A stretch of 64,000 bases of DNA from Symsagittifera roscoffensis (GCF_963678635.1 NC_087068.1:15628027-15692026), one strand, 5' to 3'; shown: positions 35,333 through 47,940, counted from the first letter of the stretch. The notes: generated from the sequence alone by a model not told the origin. A program made the numbers and translations.

Positions 35333-37494
35333 GTAAAGTTCTTTGCAGGCCCTCCACGCGAACAGTATCACTGTTTAGCTTGGTTTGATCTGATATAGTA
35401 TTACGACGCAAGAAAGAAATTTTAAAACAAAAATATTTTTAGATCCATTTTTTTTTCAATGCAAACAGCACGTGCAACTCAACTCAACGTACTCGCAGAA
35501 TAAGGGTCGCTGGGCGAATTAAGCTACCAAGTTGATTCTTTGTGAACTAGCTGTTTCGAGGCATACTTTTCCGAATTACCGGTTCACAAGGACAAGTTTC
35601 TTGCAACGCAGAAATGTGGTTTCAATGTTCGGCTCTTTTCCAGTTTACCACCCCCCCCCCACCCCGTAAAGTTTCAACACAAAAGCTGTTCAAAAATTGT
35701 TCACACGACATTTTGCATGTAAGAAAGGTTGTGAAAATTTGTTCACCTGTTCACGCTGACACGTTTTAATGCATCTTATAACATGAAAATCATTTTGAAT
35801 AAGTTTTCATTTTTTAAATTTCCGAAAAAATCAAAGGGGGGACTGGAAAAGAGCAAACTATTGAGTTAGTTAACCAAAAAAGTTCCGCTTCTTGAAACAA
35901 ACCGTCCCATTTTCATGATGCTGGAACTTTTGCCTATGAAGATAACATCTTCTATAATGACTGGACGCGTTTCCACTCGGAATCTCAAGTTTTTTTGCAT
36001 CTTCGTTGCATTGGAAGAAAAGAAAACCCGGTCCGGTTAAGTCCAGATGAGGGTTGGCAAAATGCGGTTGTCAAAAGTGTTAGTTTTTAATATCCGAAAT
36101 CGGTATTTGTACCTTAGCGTTTTCAATTCGGTCGAAGCATACGAAGGTGTTTGATGGAACGGATAACCCGAATCCCGACTACAGAAAACTCAAATTGTGT
36201 AACTGCGTAAATATGATCGAAATGCTGATGTATATGTATGATGCGAAATAGCAGTACAAGCACAAATGACAGCGTAGAGCCGAATGAACTTCGCAGCAAA
36301 GAACGTACGATACGACCAGAACTAATGAACGATTTAAAACCGTTATGCTACAGGTCTTAAATAATTTCAGAGTTTTGAAATCGCTCGGAAAACATTCCGT
36401 TTAAACTAGCAACATTTTTTCTTTGTGCAAGGCAAGCTTTCAACTTATTCATGCAGTACTGAGTTATCCTTGGCTATTGTGAACGGTTTCAGGGCTACGA
36501 TTCGATAAAGCGCTGACAGTAAGTAGAACATGTTCCGACATGTTTAAAAGCTGCATAGGTCTGCGGCATTTATACTGGCTTTTAATCTGTTCAGTCGAGG
36601 ACCTTCAACGACACCTCAAAAGCCTTAGGAGCAGTTGAGGTATTGAGCTCTGGCAACGGACCACAATTGACCCTTAATCTTAATAAGCGATTGGAATTTG
36701 GTAACTTATAGCTTCTTCTAAGAGGAAATCAAAAGGTCAAACTGAGAGTTATTAATCTTGTCCTATGATCACTTTAGCATAACATTTTTGAGTAGTTATA
36801 AAATGTTCTAATTGAGGAAGTACTCTAAAAATTGACAATGCTAACATTTGGAAGCAATCCGAAAGTTTTCCTTGATATATGCACACAATGTGGAAAACAA
36901 AAAGTTTTTTTTTCGCACGTTCAAACGAACCGACCTTTTTTAAATCCAAGCGGTCTCCAAATACAAACGTGGAAATGGCGCAAAAAAACGTGAACAATTT
37001 CTAGTTTTGAAAGTGGAATGAAAATGTAGTGATGAAAACGCAGTGATCACAAAAGTATCTCAGAATTTTTTTTCTTTTTATTGGCGTGACTTTTTAGTGT
37101 GTATTTTTAGTGTGTTGAAAGTCGAGTGGAAATTAGGCTCTTTATTGCCAATTGAGAAACTAAAAATTGGAAAGCTAAAAAATGGGTAGAGTAATTTCAT
37201 CCTTTTCTAAGTAATCTTTTCAAAACTACTGCTCTCCCGTCTAATTGATTCGATGTGGAAGCTTAGTATTTTCCCGGAGTCTTGATTACCAATTGAATCC
37301 TTCCTTTTTCTGAATGGGGTTTGTGTTTAGTTTCTTTTTTCAACACTTAATGACCATCATTTTCTTAGTAGATCAGTATTAACACAATCGGTACGACAAT
37401 CAATTCCACTCAATTTGTTGAAAACATGTTTATATTGACATCCTCAGTATAATGATATCCTCAGTCGTAATGCACATTTGAAGCGTTGCGTTGA
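35333..37494. other. Intron sequence, little recognised
   Basis: A C-rich tract at about 35648-35665 and a short R1-like piece at about 36960-37020 (ACGTGGAAATGGCGC, TTTTGAAAGTGGAAT). Otherwise nothing supported. Confidence 0.4.
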
Positions 37495-37835
37495 AACATA
37501 AAAAAACTTTACAGCGGAATAAAAACTTTACCTTTTGATCCAGTTTTCTCTAGTTGGGTTCATGTTATCAAAAAAATGCCATACAAAAATTGTTCTAGAA
37601 ATTCAAAGAACTTGAAGAGCGTCTATTTTTTCTTCGAAATTCGAAACATGAGATTTTTTCCAGAAACTCAGTGCTTTTGTATGTTTACTTGCGTTCATTA
37701 CTCTTTTCCAAACTTGGATTAGCTAGGTTTTTTCTTTGCAATTCAAAATTTGAGATTTTTTCAACAAAATCAGTGCTGTTTTTTTCTGTTTACTTGCGTT
37801 CATTCTGTTAGTTGGCTATGTTACTGTATTTCAGG
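37495..37835 (+). repeat. Dispersed repeat family R1, copy with internal tandem
   Basis: Family landmarks from GGAATAAAAACTTTACC to ATTCGAAACATGAGATTTTT, then the ATTC..AATTTGAGATTTTTTC to TTGCGTTCATT part is repeated (37640-37735 and 37740-37830). Confidence 0.65.
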
Positions 37836-38204
37836 AGCAGTTTCCCAACCATTTTTACCATTGAAAACAACCGTATCACTTTTTGAAATTCGAGTTGTGT
37901 ATTCAATTCTTTTCAAGTGTTTTGCGAGCACTGAAAAGCTTTTGGATTTTTTTAATCAAAATTTCGCCACGTTTTTAGTTTGTGATTTTTGATACTATTT
38001 GATACTAAGGAACTACCCATTTTTTTAACTCAGATAAAAGTTTCAGTATGATTGCATACGGGACATCACAAAAAAAACTGTTTTCCGGCACGAACAACTT
38101 GACGTCTCAATGCTTGTGCCCTTAACCTACTATGTATCGCTTTTTGGTTCGTAGTGAGCAAATTCTTACAATTTTTTTTAGAATTTGACGATATAGAATT
38201 TGCT

Positions 38205-38650
38205 ACTGCAGTGACTAAGCAACAAAGACAGTCTTTAACTTAATCCGGCGGGCTGATGAAGTTCCCGAAAAATCACGTTTGGAAAGGGAACCTGAAACGT
38301 TAAGGATGAGGATAACTGGTTCAACTTTAGTTTTTTCGATACTCTTGGTTTCTGTTCTTTGAAAATTGCCAATTGCACGGATGATTTGAAAAATTAGTAG
38401 AAAACTGGTAAGCCGTTCAGTACTTAATATACGGTTATTGTTAATTCTATTTCGACGTATTAAAAGTGCAGAAAAAATGCAAAAAGTATGATATACCAAA
38501 ATACCTGTTAATATGAACACCATATGCACAAGGACCGCATATTCAATGAAAAATTTGATAGCGGCGATACAAGATGTTGAGCCTGTTGGTGAGCGGGAAG
38601 CGATGTAGTGTTTGCAGTTTTCCAAATTGAATTGGGTGTCGGGCAAATCT
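38205..38650 (-). pseudogene. Degraded relative of the BEL accessory SGNH-like ORF
   Basis: On the minus strand a 143-codon frame (38215-38646) aligns along its second half with the intact 214-codon protein at 55515-56159: RRNRINNNRILSTERLTSFL against SRHRSNNNRKLSSEQLVNLL, then VILILNVSGSLSKRD against GILVLNVVKDFISKRK. A second frame supplies ELHQP (about 38250-38264), matching ELHQP at residues 149-153 of the intact protein, so a frameshift separates them. At DNA level, GGATTAAGTTAAAGACTGTC aligns with the homologous stretch near 55980-56000. The N-terminal part (GxSS block) is not readable. No gag-pol of the same copy is adjacent on this strand. Confidence 0.7.
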
Positions 38651-39644
38651 GTTAGGTTTTAACAACCAACGCAAATGATACCAGAGGCTGAAAAAACTCA
38701 ATTTAAGTTGCATAAAATAACACTATTAAACCATGTAACATGCATTTCAGCTTAAAATTTTGTAGTTTTTCCATTGACGCGTTTTGTCAAAAAAAATCAA
38801 TCATAAAACTTGTAGGGTGCCCGATGTATATGTTACGACTTAGTGGATTTGTGGACCCACAGAAAATTGATCAAAAACTTGGTCAGAAACTTGGTTCTCG
38901 AGGAGAAGTTAAAAACTTGGTCAGAAACTTGGTTCTCGAGGAGAAGTTAAAATTAGGGGCAGGCTGAGAGACAGTGAAGAGTATGGGTGACGATTTATGA
39001 ATAAATTAAAGCACAAAAAATTGAAAGTATAAGCTTCTGTTGGTGAATATTTTGGATTCGTTTTAAAGTTTTCCAAGAATTTCACTGATTGTAGAAAAAA
39101 AACTTTCGGCGGATATAAAAAGTCGAATTTCACACGAAAATTTGAGGCAGTTCAGCAAAACTCCTTGGAGACGGTTAAATTGGTATCACAAGTCGCCACA
39201 CCAAAAAAATTCCGGTCCAGTCATGGGTAAAACTAAAGACAAGACTCAATAAATTGTTCATACTTTTTTCGATGTTTTTCATGGGTAAATTTATGCGAAT
39301 AAACAATTTTCCACAGATGCGAAATCAATTTCAATAGATATTTGAACCAAATATAAAAACAAAATTTTTTAAAGTAATTGAATTTTTTAAATAAAATTCA
39401 GTAGTTACGAGTAGATGAAACAAGTTCAGAAGCTTATATAGGTGTGATGAATTTTTTCGTTTTCCTAATTTTGTTCAGAAAAATTTAAGCATGCTCATAT
39501 AACAAAAAAAGGTCATTCATATTTGTCAATGCACATACGAATGCCCTTAGATTGATATAAGCGTTTTTGAGTTCAATTCAAGTTCGTTTACTCTTACTAG
39601 AAGGTAAGAAAATACAACTTCCATCTATGAAAGCTGAATTAGCA

Positions 39645-39800
39645 TGATGAGTTTCTAGTTTCGAAAATAGAATTTAATTTTTATACTTCCCAGTGAAATA
39701 AAAAAATTTCCTGATTATTCAGTTTCAGAAAATTGCGTTAACTTTATCAAAAAATGCCAAACTGCTTTCGAAATTCAAAGAGGTCTAAGGCCATTGTTAT
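39645..39800 (+). repeat. Dispersed repeat family R1, further copy
   Basis: AGTTTCGAAAATAGAATTTA, TTCCCAGTGAAATAAA, TTATCAAAAAATGCCAAAC and TTCGAAATTCAAAGAGG occur in the family order. Confidence 0.55.
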
Positions 39801-40754
39801 GTCAAATTCTAAACTTTCGAAACCCACTCCACAACCGCCTGAATGCTATACACAGCTTGAATTTTATAGTCGCCTTTTGTAGTTTAGTTTCAAATCAACC
39901 ATTTTTGCGCTGCAAGGGTTTTCTTTCATAATTTCGCAGTTGTTTGCTCTTCTTCAAAACATGCTTCTTAAACCCCGGTTTTGATTCCGATTTTTGAGAT
40001 CTGAACAAGACTCTAGATTAGTTTTTTGGATGGGTAGTTGCGGCCAAGTGACTTGTTTACTGAGGTATTGCGGAATAATGGGATTTTTATGTCCAGGAAA
40101 AGTTCAAAGCTTGTCGAGAAATTCACCAATCTCAGCAAATTTTTTAATGTGTTCTTATGATATTGTAATAATTTGATTAAATTTTAGAAGCCATTAGATC
40201 AACTAGGTATTTATTGCAAACTATGATGAAATCAAACAGTGAGAAATTTTTTACACTGATTTCTCTCAGAGTAATTCATTTTTGTTAAAACATGAAGGGA
40301 TGTTATTGCTGTTTTTACAAGTTGTAAAAACCTTACTTTATCGGCATGTTTTTCCAATTGGCTTTTAACTGAATTACGTTCCTTATCACGATTTACAGAG
40401 TATCCAGTATATTTGAAACTTTTATTTTGGTCAACTTGATCCTTTCTTTTTGTTTGATATATTTTGTTGTATTCTGAAACCAGAGTTCCTAAGTTTTTTT
40501 TGAAAACAATCATCTCTTTTTGTATGTGAGCGTTGCAGAGTACAATAACCAAAAATTACACGTTCGAAAGTTCGGATTCCAAGTTGCAAAAGAAACATTC
40601 CAGAGTAATCTTGATAGAATAAAAACCCATCGTTTATCCCGCCGTTCAAAAACACCGCCTCCCGGCATACGTCTCCAATGGCAACATGAGGTAAAGAAGA
40701 CAAGAGAACTGAGATGGTGGTCAGTAAACGTTAACCAACCCTAAGTATCTCGTT

Positions 40755-40755
<1 letters not shown>

Positions 40756-40797
<42 letters not shown>
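40756..40797. repeat. (AG)n microsatellite
   Basis: About 21 AG dinucleotides in an intron. Confidence 0.95.
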
Positions 40798-40800
<3 letters not shown>

Positions 40801-41049
40801 TTTGAGAGCTTTTGATGGTTTGCCGAACATGGGTCATTACCTTAAGCCTAAAGTCCGTACAATATAAGCTGAATGACTGAATCTGCTTGCAAAGGTAAAA
40901 AAAACGGAAAAAGTGGAAAAAATTCCTGGAGAGTTTTATAGCTTCTGTCTGAGTACTGTTTTGATGTTTTTTGACACATGCTTCAAATTCTCGGGAAGAA
41001 TGCCGGGCTCTATTGCACGTTGCAAATTTGAAACAAGCCAGTCGTTGTC

Positions 41050-42350
41050 CAGTTGAAGTCGTATTTGTAATCAATTGTCCTGTTGTCATTGATGAAGTTC
41101 CTAGTGAATGGAGATGATTTCTTCTGAGTCAGTGTTCAAAAATAGTTTTATGGTGGGTCTGCTGAGTCGTCCACGGCTGCTCTGTACTTCACACACTCTC
41201 ACTATTCCACAGATCTTGTAAAAATACGGAATTTTTGTCCCAGGGGCCAACGGCCGCGAGGCGTGAGGTCTTTGAGAATCCAGACTAGGTGTTCTAGTTG
41301 TAATTTCTTGGCGGATTTTGTTCATTTTTGTCGTTGACTGAGTGTAGGCAGGTATTCTCAAAGAAAGTGTTACCAGAACCGTTGAGTGAGCGCTTCTGCC
41401 GGTGTCAATAAAGTCGAGTTCGATAGATGCCGCGGCTGAAACTAACCAGGTGGCAGACCTCACCTCACAGATGGTCATCCGAGCAGGTAATGATTAGGCA
41501 AGAGAGCTTCCGAATTAACCGAGTCAGATGACACACTTCTTGGCCAGAATTCATGACTGCTTCTACTGCACAAGCGAAATTAGACAAATTTTTGTCGTTG
41601 AAGATGCATGATCCAATTACTTTGTGAAAGGAGAATCCTTCCCAAGATCTTTCAAAGTGTGGTGCGTCGGTTGGGTTGAACTTCCGTTTCAACCCACGAA
41701 ATTCGATCTGACCTGCGAACTGTTTTGATTCTTGAAGTTGCTGCAGAAATTGCTCGAGTTTGTTGTTGGCTTCAACGAAAAATCTTCCGTTGTTCGATTG
41801 CATATGGCTGGGTTTTCCAATTTGGGCGATGAAGCGTCGAAGAGCTTGAAGAGTGCAGTCGGTGTTGATGAAGTTGCAGATTTCATTATGTACTGCTCAA
41901 TTAACCAGGCAAATGAAGCGCAAAACATATCTTTGAGAAAAAAGCTGTTTTTTTTTCGTTGAGAAGGGTTCAATTAGGTCAACTCCTGTTGTGAGGAAAT
42001 GTTAGGTGTTGTCCGGTATTGGCAATAAGACAAGACGCAGGTCAGCCATTAGAGACGTTATTGATTCTTGGTGTCGGCGGCATGGTAGGCCATGACATAA
42101 TTTTTTTCCTTGAGTGAAGAACACAGCGTACGCAAATTTATAGCGAAAAGTTCTTCGCATACAAACGAAATGAGTTTTTCCAAGCTGGGGTTCTCAAAGA
42201 TTTGACTTGACTTTCTTTCTGTTTCAGTTTTTTGGTTTGAAAAATCTGGTCCTGATTGCTTTCCCACCACCTGCCAAGTTTTACTGGGCAACTCTCGCTT
42301 AAAAATTGCGAACATTTGCTTTCGGTTTCCGAAGCCAGTAGAAAAAGCAG
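41050..42350 (-). pseudogene. BEL/Pao integrase relic
   Basis: Minus-strand fragments in several frames align in order with the integrase end of the intact BEL at 61980-62900. Near 42000-42050: SLMADL and TGVDLIEP (intact: IMSDLP, TGVDYFGP). Near 41780-41885: a frame with ALRRFIAQIGKPSHM and SNNGRFFVEANNKLEQF (intact: GIERFVARRGTPST, SDNGTNFVGAEKEL), where the catalytic Asp has become Asn. Near 41640-41680: FNPTDAPHFERSWEGFSF (intact: FNPPGAPHHGGSWERL). Near 41477-41515: EALLPNHYLLG (intact: EALTPNHFLLG). Near 41130-41330: RQ.....TPSL and RPTIKL. Clearly dead and much older than the intact copy. Confidence 0.85.
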
Positions 42351-43034
42351 TCCGATCGTACGTGCAGTTTAGCTAATTTTTATATGTGTCTCTGCATTAA
42401 ATTCCTGTATTACTCCAACCATTATTTCAGGACAAATACGTCTCATTGGCTTTTTAAATAGGAGACGTGTCAGGTCCAACAGGACAAATACATTAGGACA
42501 AATTTCAATTAATATAATGATAAAACCTTGTTTCTCTCATGTCTTCAACATGGCTGACTTCAAAAAAAAAATTCTACAATTCATATTTGTCAATGGTATA
42601 AATTAATTTGCATTTTTTCAAATAGCAAACCTTTTAGCTTTTCCATGAAAGAGCCGAACTATCCAATTCTAACAGTCAAAAGGGCAGGTTGTTGATACCC
42701 AACGCAGTCTCCACCGTTTTTCGTTCCCATGACAATCGCAACTTTGCCAGCCCTTCAAATCATCCGGATAAAGTTTGCAGCGTTCATTACTTGATTTGGA
42801 TTAAAATTGCCTAGAGCTGCATGTATAATACTCGATCATCCAATCATCTCAAAATGACTTTCTTAAACATGAGGAAACAAAAAAATCCCTTAGCAAAACA
42901 CTTTTAAACTTAACTGTTCAATTAGTCCACTATAGATGTTGAAACTCTATCGTTGAAGATTTTTATTGCGAAGCACTAAGAAAACGGAGAAGACCCCAAC
43001 TGGTGTGATAACCAGCTGGTTTGTTTGTGTTTAG
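42351..43034. other. Intron sequence, nothing recognised
   Basis: No open frame, RNA or repeat supported. The T-rich tract and TTTAG acceptor of exon 7 close the interval. Confidence 0.4.
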
Positions 43035-43264
43035 TGCTCAACAAGGATATCACCTCAGCTGGCGGGGGAGGAGCTGGGTCAGACCAGTGGGGTCCAGCGG
43101 GGGGAATGGGGGGTTGCAATAAACAGGACTACTACTGGTTCCCCTTTCGACAGGAGTACAAGTTGGATAATCTGGAACATGACTCCAAGAACCAGACTCT
43201 CTTTCAGCAGCTTTATGACAAAGTGGAGTACACGGACAATCCGGGAAACGCTTATGCCACTATT
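43035..43264 (+). CDS. Unknown host protein, exon 7
   Basis: Acceptor GTGTTTAG at 43027-43034, donor GTGAGT at 43265. Two leading bases complete a Val codon with exon 6. It encodes a Gly-rich loop (SAGGGGAGSDQWGPAGGMGG) followed by an aromatic, charged segment (DYYWFPFRQEYKLDNLEH, QTLFQQLYDKVEYTDNPG). The exon is strikingly GC-rich for this window. It ends in phase 0. The contrast between the Gly loop and the ordered part suggests a linker before a compact domain. Confidence 0.85.
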
Positions 43265-44800
43265 GTGAGTGTTTTTCTCAAATTTAACCGAATTTTCAAA
43301 ACTAAAAACACGGCAGAGGCATTGTAAGCCAAATAAATCAAACTGCCTTTCAAATCAAAAAAGTTTTGAGATTTATAAAAAATACGCTTGCGGCCATTTT
43401 TTTATCTTGTCAAAATTCGGCTTTAACAACGTTTTTTTAAACCACCTGAAAGATATCGGTGTCTTGAGCTAAAAAACATTTTATCTGAGACCAATTTTTG
43501 AAAAATTTTTGATATTATTATAAGTTTCTGAGATCAATTTTTGATGACAATATAAATTATCATATTGCTACTAGTATTGTCAAGATCATTTAGTGTCAGC
43601 CTGAAAGAGCATGACTGCATGTTCAGTCTGTCATACAGAGCTATGGAGTTAAGCCAGGAGATCTGAGCGAAAGAAAAAAAAGATCATTCTAAATTAATTT
43701 CGTGGAATTCTTATTAGTTTTACATCAACAAGCTACAGATCAAATAGTTTGTCAATCATTTTTTGAAAGAAAGAATATTGAAAAATTATTAATTTTGGAC
43801 AATATCGAAGATCAAGTATCAAAATTAGAGACATACGAAATTAATACGGCCAATTAGCTAGCTTAAATTCAATTTGGAACAATTTTGTTGTGCGGGATAG
43901 TTCACCGCGCATGAATAATTCGTGTTATGCTTTCAACATTATGATTAAAATCTTCAAAACGCGCATAAATTAGTCAAAAGCATGGCCAAATTGGCAATTC
44001 TCAAACTTTCAAAATTTTACAAAAAGTGATCGTGGGTAAAATAATGTTTTAAAATTGATTTCAGGGAGTCGCTAATAATTCGATCGCCGGAAAGTTTTTT
44101 GAAGAAAAAACTGCAACCAGAAATATTCCGTTTCCACTAATATTGCGGAACAATAAATCACTTTGTAGTTTACATAACAAGTGTGAGCATAAAAAGAAGA
44201 AAGAAATGAAAAAAAAAACAAGTCATCCATTTTTTCAATTGTTTTCGACTGGTGTATCGATTTCTTTAAAATATGCTTTTTTTCAGCTTTAAGTGGCATT
44301 CAAAACATTCAAAGCATAATTCTGATTTAGAATCAGTCTTGTTAAAATGAAACTTACAACATTTCAGCAAAATATTGAGTAGTAACCGCTTTTTGGAAGT
44401 TTCAATTTCATAGCAGATTCAAGCTCTCAGATAAATATTTTTGGTTGTCGATTAAGTTTCAAGTTTGCAGTGGACATGACTCAAGAACCAAGACAATAAG
44501 ACGGAAAGAACTTAAAAATTTTATTCAAGAGTTTGAAGTGTGTGAAAATAAAAAACATTGAACGCTCATGCGAGGCTCATCAGTGAGAATCGCCTTCATT
44601 AAGCTAGAATGTTTAACGCCAAAATTAATTTTTTAATAATTTTTATCATATTTTACTGAAATAAAAAGAATCATAAAATTTGTTGATGCTACTCCATTCT
44701 ATATTTTAAGCAGAAAAAATCATCCAGTTTTTATCATCCAGCAGAAAAAATTATCCAGTTTTTATTTGTACTTATTTTTTCTGATATTCAATGATCTTTA
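43265..44800. other. Intron sequence, nothing recognised
   Basis: AT-rich, with no supported feature before the R1-type leader at about 44810. Confidence 0.4.
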
Positions 44801-44809
44801 TAGGTAATT

Positions 44810-45205
44810 AAGAGTAATGAACGTAGTGAAGACATTTATATAGGTTCTGGCAATTTTTTCGGGAAAAGTCTTAAAATGCTCTAATAACTACAGATTTGCG
44901 TTCATAAATATTAATAGATCTATGAATGCACCTAGGTTATATGCACTTTTTGAGTTCAATTGAAATTCATCTGCTGAAAGTTACGTGAATGGCCTTCTCC
45001 AAATACGAACGTGGAAACATTGCAAAAATACGTGAACGATTTCTAGTTCCGAAAGTGGAATTGAATGTTTAGATTTCCAACGGAATAAAAAAAACTTTAC
45101 CTATTGATCCAGTTTTCTCAACTTAAATCAGTGTTATGACAAAAAGTCAATCATAAGTTTTTTTAGAAAATCTAAGAGCTGTTCGCAACTGTCTGTTCGC
45201 TATGC
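44810..45205 (+). repeat. Dispersed repeat family R1 with its longer leader
   Basis: Shows the AGTAATGAACGTAGTGAAGA leader and the TAATAACTACAGATTTGCGT segment, then TTCCGAAAGTGGAATTGAAT and TTCCAACGGAATAAA. It parallels 14675-15235 over its whole length, showing that the unit is at least about 400 bp. Confidence 0.65.
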
Positions 45206-45522
45206 TAAACGAATAAACTCGTCTGAAAAAAAAAACTCGTATTAAATCAACTTGTCTTAATGAAATCGCAAATTTCCAAAAAACTGGATTTTCTCTTACG
45301 TTACTATTACTTTTTTTTTAAATTACCCAGAGGCTTAAAGTGTAGATTTTGGTTCAGCTTTAGTAACAAAAAGATCAAACTTGAAAAAGAGACAATCATC
45401 CAAAAATTTCTATCAACTGAGAAACTTAAGTGACATGTTTTTTGACACATTTCCAACTGGATGTTGACTATACTTGCAGTTATAGTAGTTTTTAATCGTT
45501 TTCGATTGATACTTTTTCACAG

Positions 45523-45612
45523 GACCGCGAAGGCAACTACAATTACGTATTGAATGACCATGACCGAAACACAGTCAAGGGCAAAAACACATTCCTGGTC
45601 AAAATCTACAAG
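45523..45612 (+). CDS. Unknown host protein, exon 8 (last recognised)
   Basis: Acceptor CTTTTTCACAG at 45512-45522, donor GTTAAG at 45613. Exactly 30 codons in phase 0: DREGNYNYVLNDHDRNTVKG followed by KNTFLVKIYK. The open frame ends with a stop three codons into the intron, so at least one further exon must follow, but I cannot find it before the minus-strand channel gene begins at 50472. It may be very short, or the gene may end here through alternative processing. Confidence 0.75.
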
Positions 45613-46500
45613 GTTAAGTGAGGTCATCACATTAGTTGGCCCTCTGCAAAACATCATGGCACTGTATACCAAATACAAAACAATCAGTGATGGTATTATG
45701 ATCATATCAACCAATTCTCGGAAACTCAAATGTCAAATTGTGATTTAAAATGGGTTTCCAGATGATATTAATATGTATAGTTGCGTCTCTCTGTTAGACG
45801 TTGATGTATTTATTCTCTGCTTTAAATGTATCACTAATTCGCTAATTACAAATTTGATTGAAATTGATTAGTTAAAAACGTTTAATCATTGAACACTGTC
45901 ATAGTAACTGATTGATTGCGGTGTTTGCAAAGTTTACTGAAACGAAAGTTTAATCAAAAGATAAGTTAATTGAATTGAATTGATATAATGTACAACATTT
46001 ATTATTCCACTGATTCTAATGAAATCTAAGGTATTGTGACTATACTTCTTTTTTTACTGTCAACATCCTTGAGCAAGAGAGCAGAAAAAGTTGTGAGCTA
46101 AAAAGTTTCGGCGAGTTAAAAGCTGCGTATTAAAAGAGTAATAATTTTTCAACTCTTCGCTGGTAATTGCTTCTGTTTGCATATCTTAATGAATTGATTG
46201 AACTTTCAGGTACCTAGGTCTTCCTGTTTCTCTTTTTTGAAAAAATCTTAATTAAAAATAATTGTTTTTGCCATTATATTGTTTGAAGTTCGCTTTTCAA
46301 GTTCTTTTTCAGGTGGGATTCGAGTTAGGGTTTTTTTTTCAAAAATGTTATGTTCATTCCTGTGCTACTTAACAAAAAGAATTATGCAGATGTATTTATG
46401 ACCCATTATAAAGACCACCTGTCAGTTTTGACCGCAGAGTGTGACTAGCTTTTGTATTCGAATGTATTTTTAAAATTCAGTGAACCAAGTGAAGGCACTT
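45613..46500. other. No gene recognised after the last exon
   Basis: No acceptor-plus-frame candidate for a terminal exon stands out. Confidence 0.35.
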
Positions 46501-47620
46501 ATCAACAGTCATGAACGTAGTGAAAGCTCTTTCATAGGTCTAGGTGATTTTGAAAAAAAATGTTAGAAAAAATCAAAATAATTTTTTCACGCTAAAATTC
46601 AGGCAAATAAAAGGCAAACTCCGCTATTGGACTACAAAAGTTTAAAGTACACGAAAACATAATCTTACGTGGTCTCGTAAGTGAACTTTAACTTCAAGTT
46701 TTCCAGCGGGATAAATAACTTATTTATTGATCTAGTTGCCTCGAGTTGTGTATATTTCATCAAAAAAGTCAATTTGATGCAAAATTCGAAGCGTTTCAAT
46801 GTCAAATACTTTTTCTTAGAAAATCGAACTTTCATGTATTTCAGAATTATTTTCTCTTTCCTTACGTACATGACTGTTTTCCAAGAGTCGATGAAAATAG
46901 TTCGGAAGCTCATATAGGTTGCAATGACTTTCGTAACTTTTTTCAGGAAAAATTTTCAAATTTGTTCCGGTTTAATTTTTTTGCGGTTTGACGACTTGAT
47001 TTCTTCTTAAGTTTATTTCATTTCCATCATAAAAAAGAAGGCATTCCACTGTCAAACAGCAAAGTGTAAGCGTCACGTTTTGAAGCTTCGAAAGTGAAAT
47101 TTAATTTTCAGAATTCCAAGCAAAATAAAAAAAAATTTGATCCACTTTTCTCAAAGTGGGTTTTTTATCAAGGTTGTGTCAATCATAAGTTCATCTAGTT
47201 TTTTTTCGAATTCGAAAGGTTAAGTTTTTCGAAAGCATTTTTTTTCTGTTTAATTGCATTATTTGATTTTTTCGATATATTTGTTGGCTATGTTTTAGAT
47301 TTTGTTTTGACCGTTTTTTAAGAGTCGATGAACGTGTGACAAAACAAGTGATCGACTCCTAGTTTTGAATGTGGAACTTAATTTTCAGATTTCCCAGCGG
47401 AGTAAAAACTTTAGCTATTGATCCAATTTTCTTAAATTGAGCTAACTTCACTGATAGAATTTTTTTCTGAAATCAGAAAGAAGCGGTAAAGCAAAATATT
47501 TTTTCTTTAAAATTTTCAAATTGAATTTTTTTTCAAAAACCAATTCAATTGTTTTTCTTTTTTATTCCGTTCATTGACTCTTTACAACTGTCAGTTGGTT
47601 TTATTTTTCTGGCTGTTTTT
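46500..47620 (+). repeat. Cluster of three R1 repeats in the same orientation
   Basis: Copies at about 46500-46875 (with CATGAACGTAGTGAAAGCTC leader), 47085-47295 (TTCGAAAGTGAAATTTAATT, TTCCAAGCAAAATAAA, GTTGGCTATGTTTT) and 47360-47610 (TTTTGAATGTGGAACTTAAT, TTCCCAGCGGAGTAAA, CAACTGTCAGTTGG). The same orientation and close spacing suggest local tandem spreading. Confidence 0.65.
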
Positions 47621-47727
47621 GCTTACAATGAAATACTAGATTAGCCGGGTTCACTGTCAAGCTGAGACACATGAAAAAAATATGAAGGGACAATGACGAT
47701 TAGATGTCAGAACTAAGTGATAACACT

Positions 47728-47940
47728 CAAATTCATTTGTTAAGAGGTAGACGCAAATGATTAAATGCTCGTTACTTTAGACTGAATGTGTATTTTTTAG
47801 ACAGAATCTTTTTGTGTCGTACTTCATTTTTTTCAAATTCATTTGTTAAGAGGTAGACGCAAATGATTAAATGCTCGTTACTTTAGACTGAATGTGTATT
47901 TTTTAGAAAGAATCTTTTTGTGTCGTACTTCATTTTTTGT
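47728..47940. repeat. Tandem duplication, 106-bp unit
   Basis: CAAATTCATTTGTTAAGAGG starts both copies (47728 and 47834); the units are identical apart from a few bases (for example TAGACAG against TAGAAAG). A recent event. Confidence 0.9.

Noticed and set aside
40232-40744. Overlapping frames on both strands as genes
   Set aside because: No recognised domains, no splice context, surrounded by retroelement relics. Possibly another decayed element fragment, but I cannot assign it.
46665-46991. Frames on both strands
   Set aside because: They fall inside an R1 repeat copy and differ between copies of the family.
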